A stretch of 64,000 nucleotides of DNA, taken from contig NZ_OY829945.1 in the NCBI RefSeq assembly GCF_963556105.2, positions 1,000,524 through 1,064,523 on the forward strand. Reading direction: 5' to 3'. Within the stretch, counting starts at the first letter, position 1; each line of letters starts with the position of its first letter. This stretch comes from an uncultured Tolumonas sp. (GTDB taxonomy: Bacteria > Pseudomonadota > Gammaproteobacteria > Enterobacterales > Aeromonadaceae). The notes beneath the pieces are model-generated. The model worked only from the letters and a program-made list of their open reading frames with translations. It did not search any database and had not been told where the DNA came from. This document shows, piece by piece, positions 1 to 10,344 of this stretch. The position numbers were made by a program, and so were the translations under genes.

Positions 1-1971
<1,971 letters not shown>

Positions 1972-2010
1972 ATGAATTCCCTCATTAAACTGATGGTCTT
2001 GCGCCTGGCG

Positions 2011-2043
2011 GTAATAAAAAACCCGCGCTGTCTGCGCGGGTTT
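2011..2043 (-). terminator. leu operon attenuator (intrinsic terminator)
   Basis: On the minus strand a 9-bp GC-rich stem (AACCCGCGC paired with GCGCGGGTT, 5-base loop, 2020-2042) is followed by a T-rich run. It lies between the leader peptide stop and the leuA ribosome site, where the leu attenuator is expected. It would stop transcription when charged tRNA-Leu is plentiful. Confidence 0.85.
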
Positions 2044-2073
2044 GTTAGATTCTGAGCCTTTATTCAGCTGCAA

Positions 2074-2130
2074 CTAACCCACGCGAAAATCCGCGATGAG
2101 AAGGAGTAGGAGCAGAGACATAAAGCGCAT
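2074..2130 (-). CDS. leuL: leu operon leader peptide
   Basis: An 18-residue ORF, MRFMSLLLLLLIADFRVG, with six consecutive Leu codons (CTG CTC CTA CTC CTT CTC), including the usually rare CTA. AAGGATAT lies a few bases before its ATG. It sits between the leu promoter and the attenuator hairpin. In the known enterobacterial leu system, ribosome stalling at these codons when Leu-tRNA is scarce prevents the terminator from forming. The peptide itself has no expected function. Confidence 0.9.
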   Translation of the reverse strand: MRFMSLLLLLLIADFRVG

Positions 2131-2159
2131 AGATATATCCTTTTTTATCTGTTGAGTAA

Positions 2160-2188
2160 TGAATACGCCTTTTGCTGGAACTTGTCAA
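2160..2188 (-). promoter_or_regulatory. leu operon promoter (sigma-70)
   Basis: On the minus strand a perfect -35 TTGACA (2183-2188) is separated by exactly 17 bases from TATTCA (2160-2165), a 4/6 match to the -10 box. The predicted start is about 25 bases before the leuL ATG. No operator is evident nearby. Confidence 0.7.
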
Positions 2189-2411
2189 ACACCACTTGCA
2201 TAGTTGGTGTTGTTTTTGATGATAAATAGCTTAAAAAGTACTTTATTTGATATTTAATTGCGCCGTTGTGGCAATTAAATGCAACAAGTAGGATGTGATA
2301 GCCCAGTTCAATCCGGTAGTTAATAATCAGAGTTGCACGACCAATTGATCGCTTCGCTGCGGGTTGCGTACTGCTGAGTATAGTCAACAAACAGCAATAT
2401 GAGCTTGATGC

Positions 2412-3971
2412 ATGGCATCTTTGAATTTCGATAACCGCTTTATTCGCGAACTACCGGGCGATCCGCTGACAGTAAATCAAACCCGGCAGGTCAGCGCAGC
2501 ATTCTGGTCAACCGTTACACCAACGCCGGTGTCACAACCGCAACTGATCGCCAGTTCGGCAGATGCGGCTATGTTACTGGGTCTGACACCGGCTGATTTA
2601 CAACAACCGGAATGGGTTGCAGCTTTGTCGGGTAATGGTTTATTGACCGGGATGTCCCCCTTTGCCACTTGCTATGGCGGCCATCAGTTTGGCAATTGGG
2701 CCGGGCAGTTAGGTGATGGTCGAGCGATTAGTCTGGGTGAAATACTGCATGATCAGCTACGCTGGGAGTTGCAACTCAAAGGCGCGGGGCCGACACCTTA
2801 TTCACGTCGTGCCGATGGCCGAGCCGTATTGCGCTCATCAATTCGTGAATTTCTTTGTAGTGAAGCGATGTTCCATCTCGGCGTGCCGACCACGCGCGCG
2901 CTGAGTCTGGTGTTAACGGGCGATGCCATTTGGCGTGATATGTTTTACGACGGCAATCCGAAAGCAGAACCGGGCGCGATAGTCTGCCGGGTGGCTCCTT
3001 CGTTTATCCGCTTTGGTCATTTTCAGCTGCCCGCGATGCGTGGTGAGTTGAGCCAGTTAAATCAACTTATCGATTTCACCATCGATCGTGATTTTCCACA
3101 TCTGTTGGCAGAACCAGCCGAACAACGCCGTGCATTGTGGTTTCGTGAAATTTGCACGACGACAGCAAAACTAATGGTGGAATGGACTCGCGTTGGTTTT
3201 GTGCATGGCGTGATGAACACCGACAATATGTCGATCTTGGGCTTAACCATTGATTATGGCCCGTATGGTTGGGTCGATAATTTCGATCTGCACTGGACTC
3301 CCAACACCACCGATGCTGAGGGCTTGCGTTACTGCTTTGGCCGGCAACCGGCGATCGCGCGCTGGAACCTACAACGGCTAGCAGAAGCATTAGCGACAGT
3401 GATACCTGATCAGGCTATTTTCTCGGAAGGTCTTACTGCGTTTGATGAGGTCTTTGCGCTGGAAATGGGCAACATGCTGGCAGCGAAATTAGGTTGGCAG
3501 CAGTGGCAGCCGGAAGACAGTGAATTGGTTAATCGGCTGTTTGATTTGTTGCAGCAAGTCGAAGTTGATATGACGTTGTTTTTCCGTCTACTCGCAGATA
3601 TTGATGTGTACGCCCCGGATTTATCTCTGCTGGCGGAAGCTTTTTATCGTGATGATTTGTGGCGCCAATATCAACCAGCTTGCTCACAATGGCTGAATGA
3701 TTACTGTGCTCGGGTATTAGTGGAAGGCGAATTACCAGTAGATCGTGTGGCTCGCATGGAAAAAGTCAACCCACTGTATGTGCTACGCAATTATCTGGCC
3801 CAACAGGTTATTGAAGCGGCTGAGCAGGGCGATTATCAGCCGATCGCTGAGTTGTTAGCGGTGCTGCGTTCCCCTTATACCGAACAACCGGGAAAAGCAG
3901 CCTATGCGCAAAAACGGCCAGATTGGGCGCGACATAAACCCGGTTGTTCTATGTTGTCCTGCAGCTCTTAA
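2412..3971 (+). CDS. selO: SelO-family protein adenylyltransferase (YdiU)
   Basis: SelO proteins are pseudokinases that transfer AMP from ATP to Ser, Thr or Tyr of target proteins, linked to redox stress. This 519-residue protein shows the family core: GGHQFGNWAGQLGDGRA in the nucleotide region, ELQLKGAGPTPYSR with the conserved Lys, HGVMNTDNMS with the catalytic-type Asp near residue 271, and DYGPYGW with the metal-binding Asp near 281. It ends CSMLSCSS, matching the Cys-rich tail where eukaryotic homologues carry selenocysteine. It is somewhat longer than the roughly 480-residue E. coli protein. The ATG has only a weak upstream GAG. It converges on the nucleotidyltransferase-GNAT gene. Confidence 0.93.
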   Translation: MASLNFDNRFIRELPGDPLTVNQTRQVSAAFWSTVTPTPVSQPQLIASSADAAMLLGLTPADLQQPEWVAALSGNGLLTGMSPFATCYGGHQFGNWAGQLGDGRAISLGEILHDQLRWELQLKGAGPTPYSRRADGRAVLRSSIREFLCSEAMFHLGVPTTRALSLVLTGDAIWRDMFYDGNPKAEPGAIVCRVAPSFIRFGHFQLPAMRGELSQLNQLIDFTIDRDFPHLLAEPAEQRRALWFREICTTTAKLMVEWTRVGFVHGVMNTDNMSILGLTIDYGPYGWVDNFDLHWTPNTTDAEGLRYCFGRQPAIARWNLQRLAEALATVIPDQAIFSEGLTAFDEVFALEMGNMLAAKLGWQQWQPEDSELVNRLFDLLQQVEVDMTLFFRLLADIDVYAPDLSLLAEAFYRDDLWRQYQPACSQWLNDYCARVLVEGELPVDRVARMEKVNPLYVLRNYLAQQVIEAAEQGDYQPIAELLAVLRSPYTEQPGKAAYAQKRPDWARHKPGCSMLSCSS

Positions 3972-3986
3972 ATCAGGGGTTATCCA

Positions 3987-5210
3987 TCAGGCTAATTGTT
4001 TACTTAATAACTGCGATGATGCCGGGCAAAGTCCGGCAAATTGCGAGGTATTGCGGATCACATCCGGCGCGTCATTGCGCGGGGTGATCGTATAACCTTG
4101 GTGCCTAAAAAACGGCTCGGCAGTTTGCGTTAATAAATACAACGTCTTGATGTGTCGATCCTGAGCCTGCTGCTCCAGATACGTCACCAATTTTTGTCCG
4201 ATCCCTTGCTGACGTTCTGTTTCATGCACTGCCAGAGAGCGTAGTAGACCTATCTCACCATAACATTCCAGCCCAATGATGCCGGTCAGTTTTTCGCCGG
4301 TGAAGTAACCCCATAAACTGGTTTTATCTGATTGTAGATCGGTGCTGTTAAGCCCGGCATCTTGCAACAGTTGGTGGGTAGAATCATCTACCGTGACCGG
4401 GCGAATATTAAAACCAGATTGAATCAGCAACTGATCCAACGTTTCGATCAGTGTGTTTAATAACGACAACAACTCACCCGAACCGCTGGCTGATAACGTC
4501 AGGATCTCGGTGATCTGTGTCTCCATATTGTCGGGCAACAACGCGGCCTGCTGCTTCAACAGGGGTAATATTTTTTTCTCACCAGGGTGTTTTAGCTGGT
4601 TAACTGCAAACAAAATATCGAAATAGCTGGCAAGAAAAGCGGCGATCCGGTGATTCACGGACACCAGATCATGACGTAGTAACGCTTTTTCAATTTGGCC
4701 AAAATAAGAGGGGATCTTACCGCGCAGCAGGGCCCGATTTTTATCGATGATATTGCGCTGTAGTCGAATCGGATAGGTAACATCATATTGGTGTTGCAGG
4801 TTGGTAAATTGATGATGACGGTCAAACAAGACAATGCTGTTGACTACGTTACTCCAGAAACAAGTGCTGTAGCCAGTATCAGCCTGACAATCGACCACTG
4901 TCCGTTTTAAGGTATTTTCCAGCCAATGCAAATCACGATATATCAGCTCAATTTCTTTACCATTGAGTAAGACACCGTCATCCTCCGTTTCCCAATACTG
5001 ATTATTAAACTCCATATAAGAATAAAGGCCAGCTAAAACCTGTTTGCGCAGTTCTACGCTAATAGGGGTAGTGCTATACACATAAACATCGTAATCGGAA
5101 TGAGGGTCGGTCGTCTGTGTCGCGTAAGAACCCGCTAATACCACCGCTTCGACAGCGGGTAATTCGGCTAATCTGCGTACCACGTTTTGCAGTTGTTCAT
5201 CCTGAATCAT
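3987..5210 (-). CDS. Fusion of minimal nucleotidyltransferase and ArsN2-like GNAT acetyltransferase
   Basis: A 407-residue two-part protein. The N-terminal part has the polymerase-beta-type nucleotidyltransferase signature LAGSYATQTTDPHSDYDVYV (Gly27-Ser28, then Asp39 and Asp41) and a helical region to about residue 270, like DUF4037-type enzymes. The C-terminal 130 residues are a GNAT fold with LLRSLAVHETERQQGIGQKL (acetyl-CoA loop), LYLLTQTAEPFFRHQGY and an end FAGLCPASSQLL, which resembles ArsN2-type acetyltransferases linked to arsenic resistance. The start is chosen for GGGAATAACC before ATG; 21 more in-frame codons lie upstream. No arsenic genes are adjacent. Substrates of both halves are unknown, so the joint role is only inferred. 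Confidence 0.82.
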   Translation of the reverse strand: MIQDEQLQNVVRRLAELPAVEAVVLAGSYATQTTDPHSDYDVYVYSTTPISVELRKQVLAGLYSYMEFNNQYWETEDDGVLLNGKEIELIYRDLHWLENTLKRTVVDCQADTGYSTCFWSNVVNSIVLFDRHHQFTNLQHQYDVTYPIRLQRNIIDKNRALLRGKIPSYFGQIEKALLRHDLVSVNHRIAAFLASYFDILFAVNQLKHPGEKKILPLLKQQAALLPDNMETQITEILTLSASGSGELLSLLNTLIETLDQLLIQSGFNIRPVTVDDSTHQLLQDAGLNSTDLQSDKTSLWGYFTGEKLTGIIGLECYGEIGLLRSLAVHETERQQGIGQKLVTYLEQQAQDRHIKTLYLLTQTAEPFFRHQGYTITPRNDAPDVIRNTSQFAGLCPASSQLLSKQLA

Positions 5211-5428
5211 GGTTATTCCCGTCATGCTATTTTTGCTGCTCAATTGACACTTTTTAACACAATAAGGACTCAAAAAGTGGTGGTTAAATCAAATGATCGG
5301 CAACACGACCATTACATAACCAACTCTTCATATAGCGGAAGTAAATTGCAAGGGAGGCGGTGTCGCTGATTTGAACAGTGTTTTCAGTATGAACAGAAGA
5401 CGATTTGGCAGGGGGAATACAACTAAAG

Positions 5429-5471
5429 TTTGCTTGCCATACTTCTTTACAAGGGCGGTACGGCAAGCAAA
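5429..5471. repeat. 10-bp inverted repeat, possible terminator or operator
   Basis: TTTGCTTGCC (5429-5438) and GGCAAGCAAA (5462-5471) are perfect inverted arms around a 23-base loop. They lie in the 270-base gap between the fusion gene and the YehS-like gene, just past the latter's stop. There is no T-run on either side, so a classical intrinsic terminator is doubtful. I see no other feature in this gap. Confidence 0.4.
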
Positions 5472-5480
5472 ACAGACGGC

Positions 5481-5969
5481 TTATTCGAAAGTTTCAGACT
5501 GATCGCCAGGGCGAAGTTTTAGCTGAATACCTTTTAAGAAATTGCGTAAGATCTGATCCTTACATTCACGGTAATGCTTATGGTCTGGTTTGCGGAAAAA
5601 GGCACTCAGTTCATGTTTACTGATGCGTAAATCAGCCAGATCCATGAGGGCTAAGATGTCATCATCTTTCAGATCTAATGCGATCTTCAGTTTTCGGAAG
5701 ATAATGTTATTGGTCAACGATTGCTCTGGTGCTGGCTGTGCACCTTCTTTTTTACCGCGTTTTTCGTTGATCAAACCATTCAGAAACAAAGCAAAGGTGG
5801 CATCGTTGCAAGATTGATAATCGGGATCGGAATCATTTTTTAACCAGTTACTGACCTGTGCGCGGGTGACCTTGTGATCAGCTAAGCCAAAGATGGCAAC
5901 CATTTTGGAATCGTTAAAATCAAAGGCATAGCGGAGGCGGCGCAAAATATCATTATTGGTCACAAACAT
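5481..5969 (-). CDS. DUF1456 family protein, YehS-like
   Basis: A 162-residue protein made of two related halves: residues about 1-70 (TNNDILRRLRYAFDFNDSKM, then VSNWLKNDSDPDY) and about 88-150 (TNNIIFRKLKIALDLKDDDI, then LSAFFRKPDHKHYREC). This duplicated helical unit, ending each time in an aromatic and charged motif, is the pattern of DUF1456/YehS. The molecular function of the family is not known. It is cytoplasmic, with no signal peptide or membrane segment. Flanking genes do not suggest a pathway. Confidence 0.85.
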   Translation of the reverse strand: MFVTNNDILRRLRYAFDFNDSKMVAIFGLADHKVTRAQVSNWLKNDSDPDYQSCNDATFALFLNGLINEKRGKKEGAQPAPEQSLTNNIIFRKLKIALDLKDDDILALMDLADLRISKHELSAFFRKPDHKHYRECKDQILRNFLKGIQLKLRPGDQSETFE

Positions 5970-6112
5970 ATCCTGATTTGAGCTGCAGTCGTGTCACGGT
6001 GACATACTGCTAAAAGGTTTGAGAATTTTACCAGATATTCGGGGATCGCAGTCAGTTAGATGGCAGTTTTGTGTAAATAACCGGATGTGGCCATCCGGTT
6101 CGGAAGATGAGC

Positions 6113-6451
6113 TTAGGCTTTTTTCACAAATTCGGTTTTCAGTTGCATCGCACCGATACCATCGATTTTGCAGTCGATGTCATGATCACCGTCGATCAGG
6201 CGAATATTTTTTACTTTCGTGCCGATTTTCACGACTAATGACGAGCCTTTAACCTTCAGATCTTTAATCACGGTTACGGTGTCGCCATCTTTCAGTTCAT
6301 TGCCATGGGCATCACGGAACACTTTGGTTTCTTCTACGCTTTCGGCGGCATCTTTAGACCATTCATGCGCACACTCTGGGCAGATGATCATGCTGCCATC
6401 TTCATACGTGTATTCGGAGTTACATTTTGGGCACGGAGGTAAACTGCTCAT
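6113..6451 (-). CDS. yjdM: YjdM/PhnA-family zinc-ribbon protein
   Basis: A 112-residue protein with an N-terminal zinc ribbon ([14 protein letters not shown] then [10 protein letters not shown], two CxxC pairs) and a C-terminal KOW/SH3-like PhnA domain ([19 protein letters not shown]). The length equals that of E. coli YjdM, once called PhnA, although it has no proven role in phosphonate breakdown. ATG at 6451 is chosen because AGGTG precedes it; a 28-codon upstream extension has no homologous character. The 318 bases upstream (6452-6769) hold its leader and the tail of the cyclase transcription unit; I see no gene there. Confidence 0.92.
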   Translation of the reverse strand: MSSLPPCPKCNSEYTYEDGSMIICPECAHEWSKDAAESVEETKVFRDAHGNELKDGDTVTVIKDLKVKGSSLVVKIGTKVKNIRLIDGDHDIDCKIDGIGAMQLKTEFVKKA

Positions 6452-6769
6452 GGGGCACCTTTGCTGATTAATTGACTTGTTGAAAGGCGAGTATCTACCG
6501 CCATTATGAGTTTTTGAGTCACATACTATGTGCATGTTTGCTCAAAGGGGCGACATAATAGCGCCTGTTTTCGTCCGGTTGTACTCAAAATGTGGTTTTT
6601 GTACGGAAAATAAGCAAAAAAGATTCGAAGTATAGTGTCGATTGGTGCAGATAATGTGTTTAAACAGATAAACCACATTTTTCGTTCGGCCAGACATTCG
6701 TGTTCCGCAATACAAACACGATTGCGCGAGGAAGCGGATGAACAGCGCGGAAAAAAGAGTCGTGTAGGG

Positions 6770-8104
6770 CTAGGGCCGAATTCGTTTGGCTTGATACATC
6801 GCATCGTCGGCATAACGGATCAATTCATTACTGTCAGTGCCGTTTTCTGGATACACAGCTACACCAATGCTGGGGGTTATTTGCAGCGTCGTTTTCGCGA
6901 GTTGATAAGGTTCAGATAGCGTTGTGATGATTTTTGCTTTAATAAGGTCGGTATCTACACGGTGTGTTATTTCATCAAGCAAAACAATAAATTCATCGCC
7001 ACCTAACCGACCAACAGTGTCAGATTCACGAATACAGTTGGTTAAACGACGAGCCACTTCCTGGAGTAAATGATCACCGGTTATATGCCCATAGGTGTCG
7101 TTGACTTGTTTAAATTTATCTAAATCAAGATACAAAATGGCCAGTTGTGAATGCCCCCGGTGCGCTCTGGCTAAGGCTGTGTGTAGGCGGTCCAAAAACA
7201 GAGCCCGGTTTGGTAAATTAGTCAGCTGATCATGACGTGCCATGTGTTCTAGCCGGGTATGCATTCTTTTGCGTTCAACCGCCGCCGCCACCTGAATAGC
7301 AATAAACTGCAGTAATTCTCTGTCTTGTTCAGTAAAAGCGACATTGTCAGTTGAGCTCAATACAACTAACGCTCCGATCAAGTCATCCGCTGATTTTAAT
7401 GGTGCACCAAGCCAGTTGAGCTCATCCAAACTGGCATCAATATCTAACTGTGATAACACAGATAGCGCATTTTTCGGTGTTAGCAACAGGCTTTGGCTCG
7501 TGTTAATAACAGTCGAGGTTAATGCGTGTAATATCTGCGCTTTAGATGTCGAAATGACGCTTTCTGGATGGGCATAATAAGGATAATGCAGCTTGTCGTT
7601 TTGTGCGTCGTAGAGTGCGACGATAAAATTTGTGGCTAGCAGCAGTTCATCCACTATTTCGTGAATGCGGTGGAACAGTGCCGTTAAATCGCCGGGAGTA
7701 TTAGCTGCCTCAGAGATAGCATAGACAGCCGCTTGCATGGATTCAGCGCGTTTTCGCTCGGACACATCGCGTGCTACCGCAACTCTGACTTGCTCTGACT
7801 CTGACCAGCGTGCAGACCACATGATGTGAGCTGTTTTTCCATCTTTACGCACATAGCGGTTTTCAAAATAAGGTTTCAGCTCACCGCTCATAATTTCATT
7901 GACGGTATTGAGTGTTTTTTCCTTATCACCCGGGTGTACAAACTCGATCATGGCTCTGCCAATCATCTCTTCTGGTTTATAACCAAAAATTTGCTCACTG
8001 GCGGCACTGACAAAAAGGAAATAGCCGTCCCGATCTACTACACAGACGGCATCGAGCAGTAAGTCAGTGAAATTATGTGGTGGTGCGTGAGATATTTTTT
8101 TCAT
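6770..8104 (-). CDS. PAS-GAF-GGDEF diguanylate cyclase
   Basis: Makes the second messenger c-di-GMP from two GTP. The 444 residues read in order as a PAS domain (about 10-115, LLLDAVCVVDRDGYFLF, PAC end ARDVSERKRAE), a GAF domain (about 130-275, LFHRIHEIVDELL to IQVAAAVERKR) and a GGDEF domain (about 285-444, HDQLTNLPNRALFL). The intact active-site motif RLGGDEF starts near residue 367, so cyclase activity is expected. There is no membrane segment, so it is a soluble sensor. Ligands of PAS and GAF cannot be told from sequence. It stands alone, with no partner phosphodiesterase next to it. Confidence 0.93.
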   Translation of the reverse strand: MKKISHAPPHNFTDLLLDAVCVVDRDGYFLFVSAASEQIFGYKPEEMIGRAMIEFVHPGDKEKTLNTVNEIMSGELKPYFENRYVRKDGKTAHIMWSARWSESEQVRVAVARDVSERKRAESMQAAVYAISEAANTPGDLTALFHRIHEIVDELLLATNFIVALYDAQNDKLHYPYYAHPESVISTSKAQILHALTSTVINTSQSLLLTPKNALSVLSQLDIDASLDELNWLGAPLKSADDLIGALVVLSSTDNVAFTEQDRELLQFIAIQVAAAVERKRMHTRLEHMARHDQLTNLPNRALFLDRLHTALARAHRGHSQLAILYLDLDKFKQVNDTYGHITGDHLLQEVARRLTNCIRESDTVGRLGGDEFIVLLDEITHRVDTDLIKAKIITTLSEPYQLAKTTLQITPSIGVAVYPENGTDSNELIRYADDAMYQAKRIRP

Positions 8105-8141
8105 AAAGTCACTATAGTACTTAATGAGTGTAATACGTAAC

Positions 8142-9125
8142 TTATCGGTCCGTTATATTGACCACATTTTGTCGATTGCCATTAAAAAAATTCACGACAT
8201 TTTCAAACGCCGTTTTGAAATACAGCTCATAGCTATTTTTCTCAACATAACCCAAATGTGGTGAACAAAGCACATTCGGCATGGTCAGTAATGGTTCTAT
8301 ATCTGCATTCATCGGTTCTGTCTCAAAAACATCCAGTGCCGCAAAACCGGGTTTTCCTGTCTGCAATGTACGTAATAACGCAGATTTTTCTATCAATTCA
8401 GCGCGGCTGACATTAACCAGCAACGCATCAGATTTCATCTGTTGTAGATCAGTAAAACGAACACACTCACGTGTGGCGTCATTTAATCTCAGGTGTAATG
8501 AAACAACATCAGCTTGAGAGAAAAACTCCGATTTTGAGTTGGCTGCCACAAAGCCATCATGAATTGCCTGCTGTCGGGATGGTTCTCTGCCCCACACCAG
8601 CACATGCATACCAAATGCTTTAGCATATTGCGCTATGCGTTGACCAATTCGCCCGTAGCCCCAAATACCGAATGTCAGCCCATCTAGCGAACGACCTAAG
8701 CCTAAACTGCCCGAGTTTTGCCACAACCCCGTCTGCAAATTTTGTGCATACGGTACAAGATGCCGACTTGCGGCTAGCACCAAAGTCCAACACAACTCCG
8801 CCGGTGCAACAGCAGAACCCACACCTTCGGTAATGGCTATGCCATGTCGGTGACAAGCTGAGATATCAATATGCTGGCTGATTTTGCCGGTTTGACTGAT
8901 CAGTTTCAGATTGGGTAATTGTGATAACAAAGCGTCGGTAATTTGTGTGCGTTCGCGGATAAGAACAACCGCATCCATGTTGGAAAGTTGTTGGATCTGT
9001 GCTTCAAGCGAAGTTGGTTTATCGATAAAAACAAAAACCTCATGTTCATTCAGCAAAGAGAAACAGGGCAGTGCTTTTACTGCATTTTGATAATCATCAA
9101 GAATGGCGATTTTCAATGTCATCAA
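8142..9125 (-). CDS. D-isomer-specific 2-hydroxyacid dehydrogenase family protein
   Basis: A 327-residue NAD(P)-dependent oxidoreductase. The Rossmann signature GIWGYGRIGQRIAQYAKAFG is clear. The catalytic triad of the family can be placed: Arg in VNVSRAELI, Glu in DVFETEP and His in CSPHLGY. The N-terminal catalytic half includes VLIRERTQITDALLSQLP. The substrate is not evident; relatives are often annotated as phosphoglycerate or glyoxylate/hydroxypyruvate reductase-like. The gene begins ATGATG, so the start could be one codon later. It is transcribed away from the VF530-like gene. Confidence 0.88.
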   Translation of the reverse strand: MMTLKIAILDDYQNAVKALPCFSLLNEHEVFVFIDKPTSLEAQIQQLSNMDAVVLIRERTQITDALLSQLPNLKLISQTGKISQHIDISACHRHGIAITEGVGSAVAPAELCWTLVLAASRHLVPYAQNLQTGLWQNSGSLGLGRSLDGLTFGIWGYGRIGQRIAQYAKAFGMHVLVWGREPSRQQAIHDGFVAANSKSEFFSQADVVSLHLRLNDATRECVRFTDLQQMKSDALLVNVSRAELIEKSALLRTLQTGKPGFAALDVFETEPMNADIEPLLTMPNVLCSPHLGYVEKNSYELYFKTAFENVVNFFNGNRQNVVNITDR

Positions 9126-9290
9126 CCTAGGTCGTAGAGTTTTAAATTTATCCCGTTCGATATTTATACTATTGGATGCTTATTTTATGAAGACAATACA
9201 AGGAAATCCTAAACTTCCCGATCATACGGCCACAATTTGTGTTCTAGCTGGTATAATTGCGAATTACTTTTTTACTTGGTTAATCCATTA

Positions 9291-9791
9291 ATGAACGATC
9301 CTGTTGGCTATCAGAACAACCCATTGCACGGCCTTAGTTTAAAAAGCTTACTCACTGAGATAGTCAATTATTATGGTTTTGAAATTCTTTTTGCTTACCT
9401 GAATATCAACTGTTTTAAAAGCAATCCAAGCATTGAGTCCAGTATTAAGTTCCTGAAAAAAACCGATTGGGCCCGAGAAAAGGTTGAAAATTTCTACCTA
9501 TATCAATTCAAAAGCCTACCTAAAGCTTCTGATGCTCAGTTTCAGCTTTCACCAAGAGAGCGTATTGTGCCTGCCAATCAGGTGCCTGGTTTACCTGCTG
9601 AATTGAGTTTGGAAGATGCCGAGCGTCTGCGTGAAAAACGCACCAGAAAAGCAGCATCGCATAGCCAGAATCGTGGTCATAGTTCAAATTTTGGTGGCCG
9701 GACTTCATCGTATAAAGAGAATAAATGGTCTTCGCCATCTTCTAATTCGTCATTGGATAGTGATGATCCATGGGCTAAATGGCGGAAATAA
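9291..9791 (+). CDS. VF530/DUF2132 family protein with basic Ser-rich tail
   Basis: Residues 1-75 match the small VF530 fold: [20 protein letters not shown], then a region with [22 protein letters not shown] and KVENFYL. The function of that DNA-binding-like family is not settled. Family members are usually about 70-80 residues; this one has an extra 90-residue tail rich in Arg, Lys, Ser and Asn ([19 protein letters not shown]) ending DDPWAKWRK, probably disordered. The start at 9291 is chosen because conserved sequence begins at MNDP; the reading frame is open 18 codons further upstream. Local base composition is AT-rich. Confidence 0.8.
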   Translation: MNDPVGYQNNPLHGLSLKSLLTEIVNYYGFEILFAYLNINCFKSNPSIESSIKFLKKTDWAREKVENFYLYQFKSLPKASDAQFQLSPRERIVPANQVPGLPAELSLEDAERLREKRTRKAASHSQNRGHSSNFGGRTSSYKENKWSSPSSNSSLDSDDPWAKWRK

Positions 9792-9881
9792 ACCGGCTAA
9801 AAAATTGTTACAATACACCAATTAAATCACCGCTCGTTGTAGTGGCGGTGATTAATATAAGATGATGAGGAAAATAATATA

Positions 9882-10094
9882 ATGAAAGAAATCGAAATTA
9901 ATCGAGAACCAGTCGAGCTTTATAAAATATTAAAATTTGAAAATATCGTATCAAGCGGTGGCGAAGCCAAAACAGTTATTGATGAAGGCCAAGTGATGGT
10001 GAATGGGTTGGTTGAGACCAGAAAGCGCAAGAAAATCATTTCTGGTGATATTATTGAATTCATGGGTAATGAATTTAAGATTGTACTGAAATAA
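9882..10094 (+). CDS. S4-domain RNA-binding protein, YbcJ-like
   Basis: A 70-residue protein made of one S4 RNA-binding module: EPVELYKILKFENIVSSGGEAK, then VNGLVETRKRKKIISGDII and a short last strand. Size and layout match the YbcJ/YaaA-type single-S4 proteins, which bind structured RNA and may help ribosome assembly. It lies 90 bases after the VF530-like gene in the same direction and may share its transcript. A hairpin of GGGCA and TGCCC arms follows near 10110-10132 without a clear T-run. Confidence 0.87.
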   Translation: MKEIEINREPVELYKILKFENIVSSGGEAKTVIDEGQVMVNGLVETRKRKKIISGDIIEFMGNEFKIVLK

Positions 10095-10317
10095 CAAATA
10101 CAGAAGCAGGGCAAGATTCGTAAGAATATGCCCCGCAATAAAATCATACTGACCATTCTACCGTAATCGCTCAGCATTCTTTTGCCAAAAAATCTACCTG
10201 TCATTTTTTGCTATTTGATAATAAATTTAATAAATTCATGTTGTTATGACATAAATCTGATAGTTCTTCAAACAGCAACAGCATGGCAATAATCAAAATT
10301 ATAGTAATATTAAAACA

Positions 10318-10333
10318 CTGATTTTATATACAT
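10318..10333 (+). promoter_or_regulatory. LexA-like box before the integron integrase
   Basis: CTGATTTTATATACAT fits the SOS box pattern CTG-N10-CAG with one changed base at the end (CAT) and the typical AT-rich alternating centre. It lies 12 bases before the intI ATG. Integron integrase genes are often LexA-repressed, so position and sequence agree, but the right half-site is imperfect. The rest of the 250-base gap (10095-10344) shows no GTTRRRY or RYYYAAC core site that would mark an attI. Confidence 0.5.
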
Positions 10334-10344
10334 GGGTATGGCGA

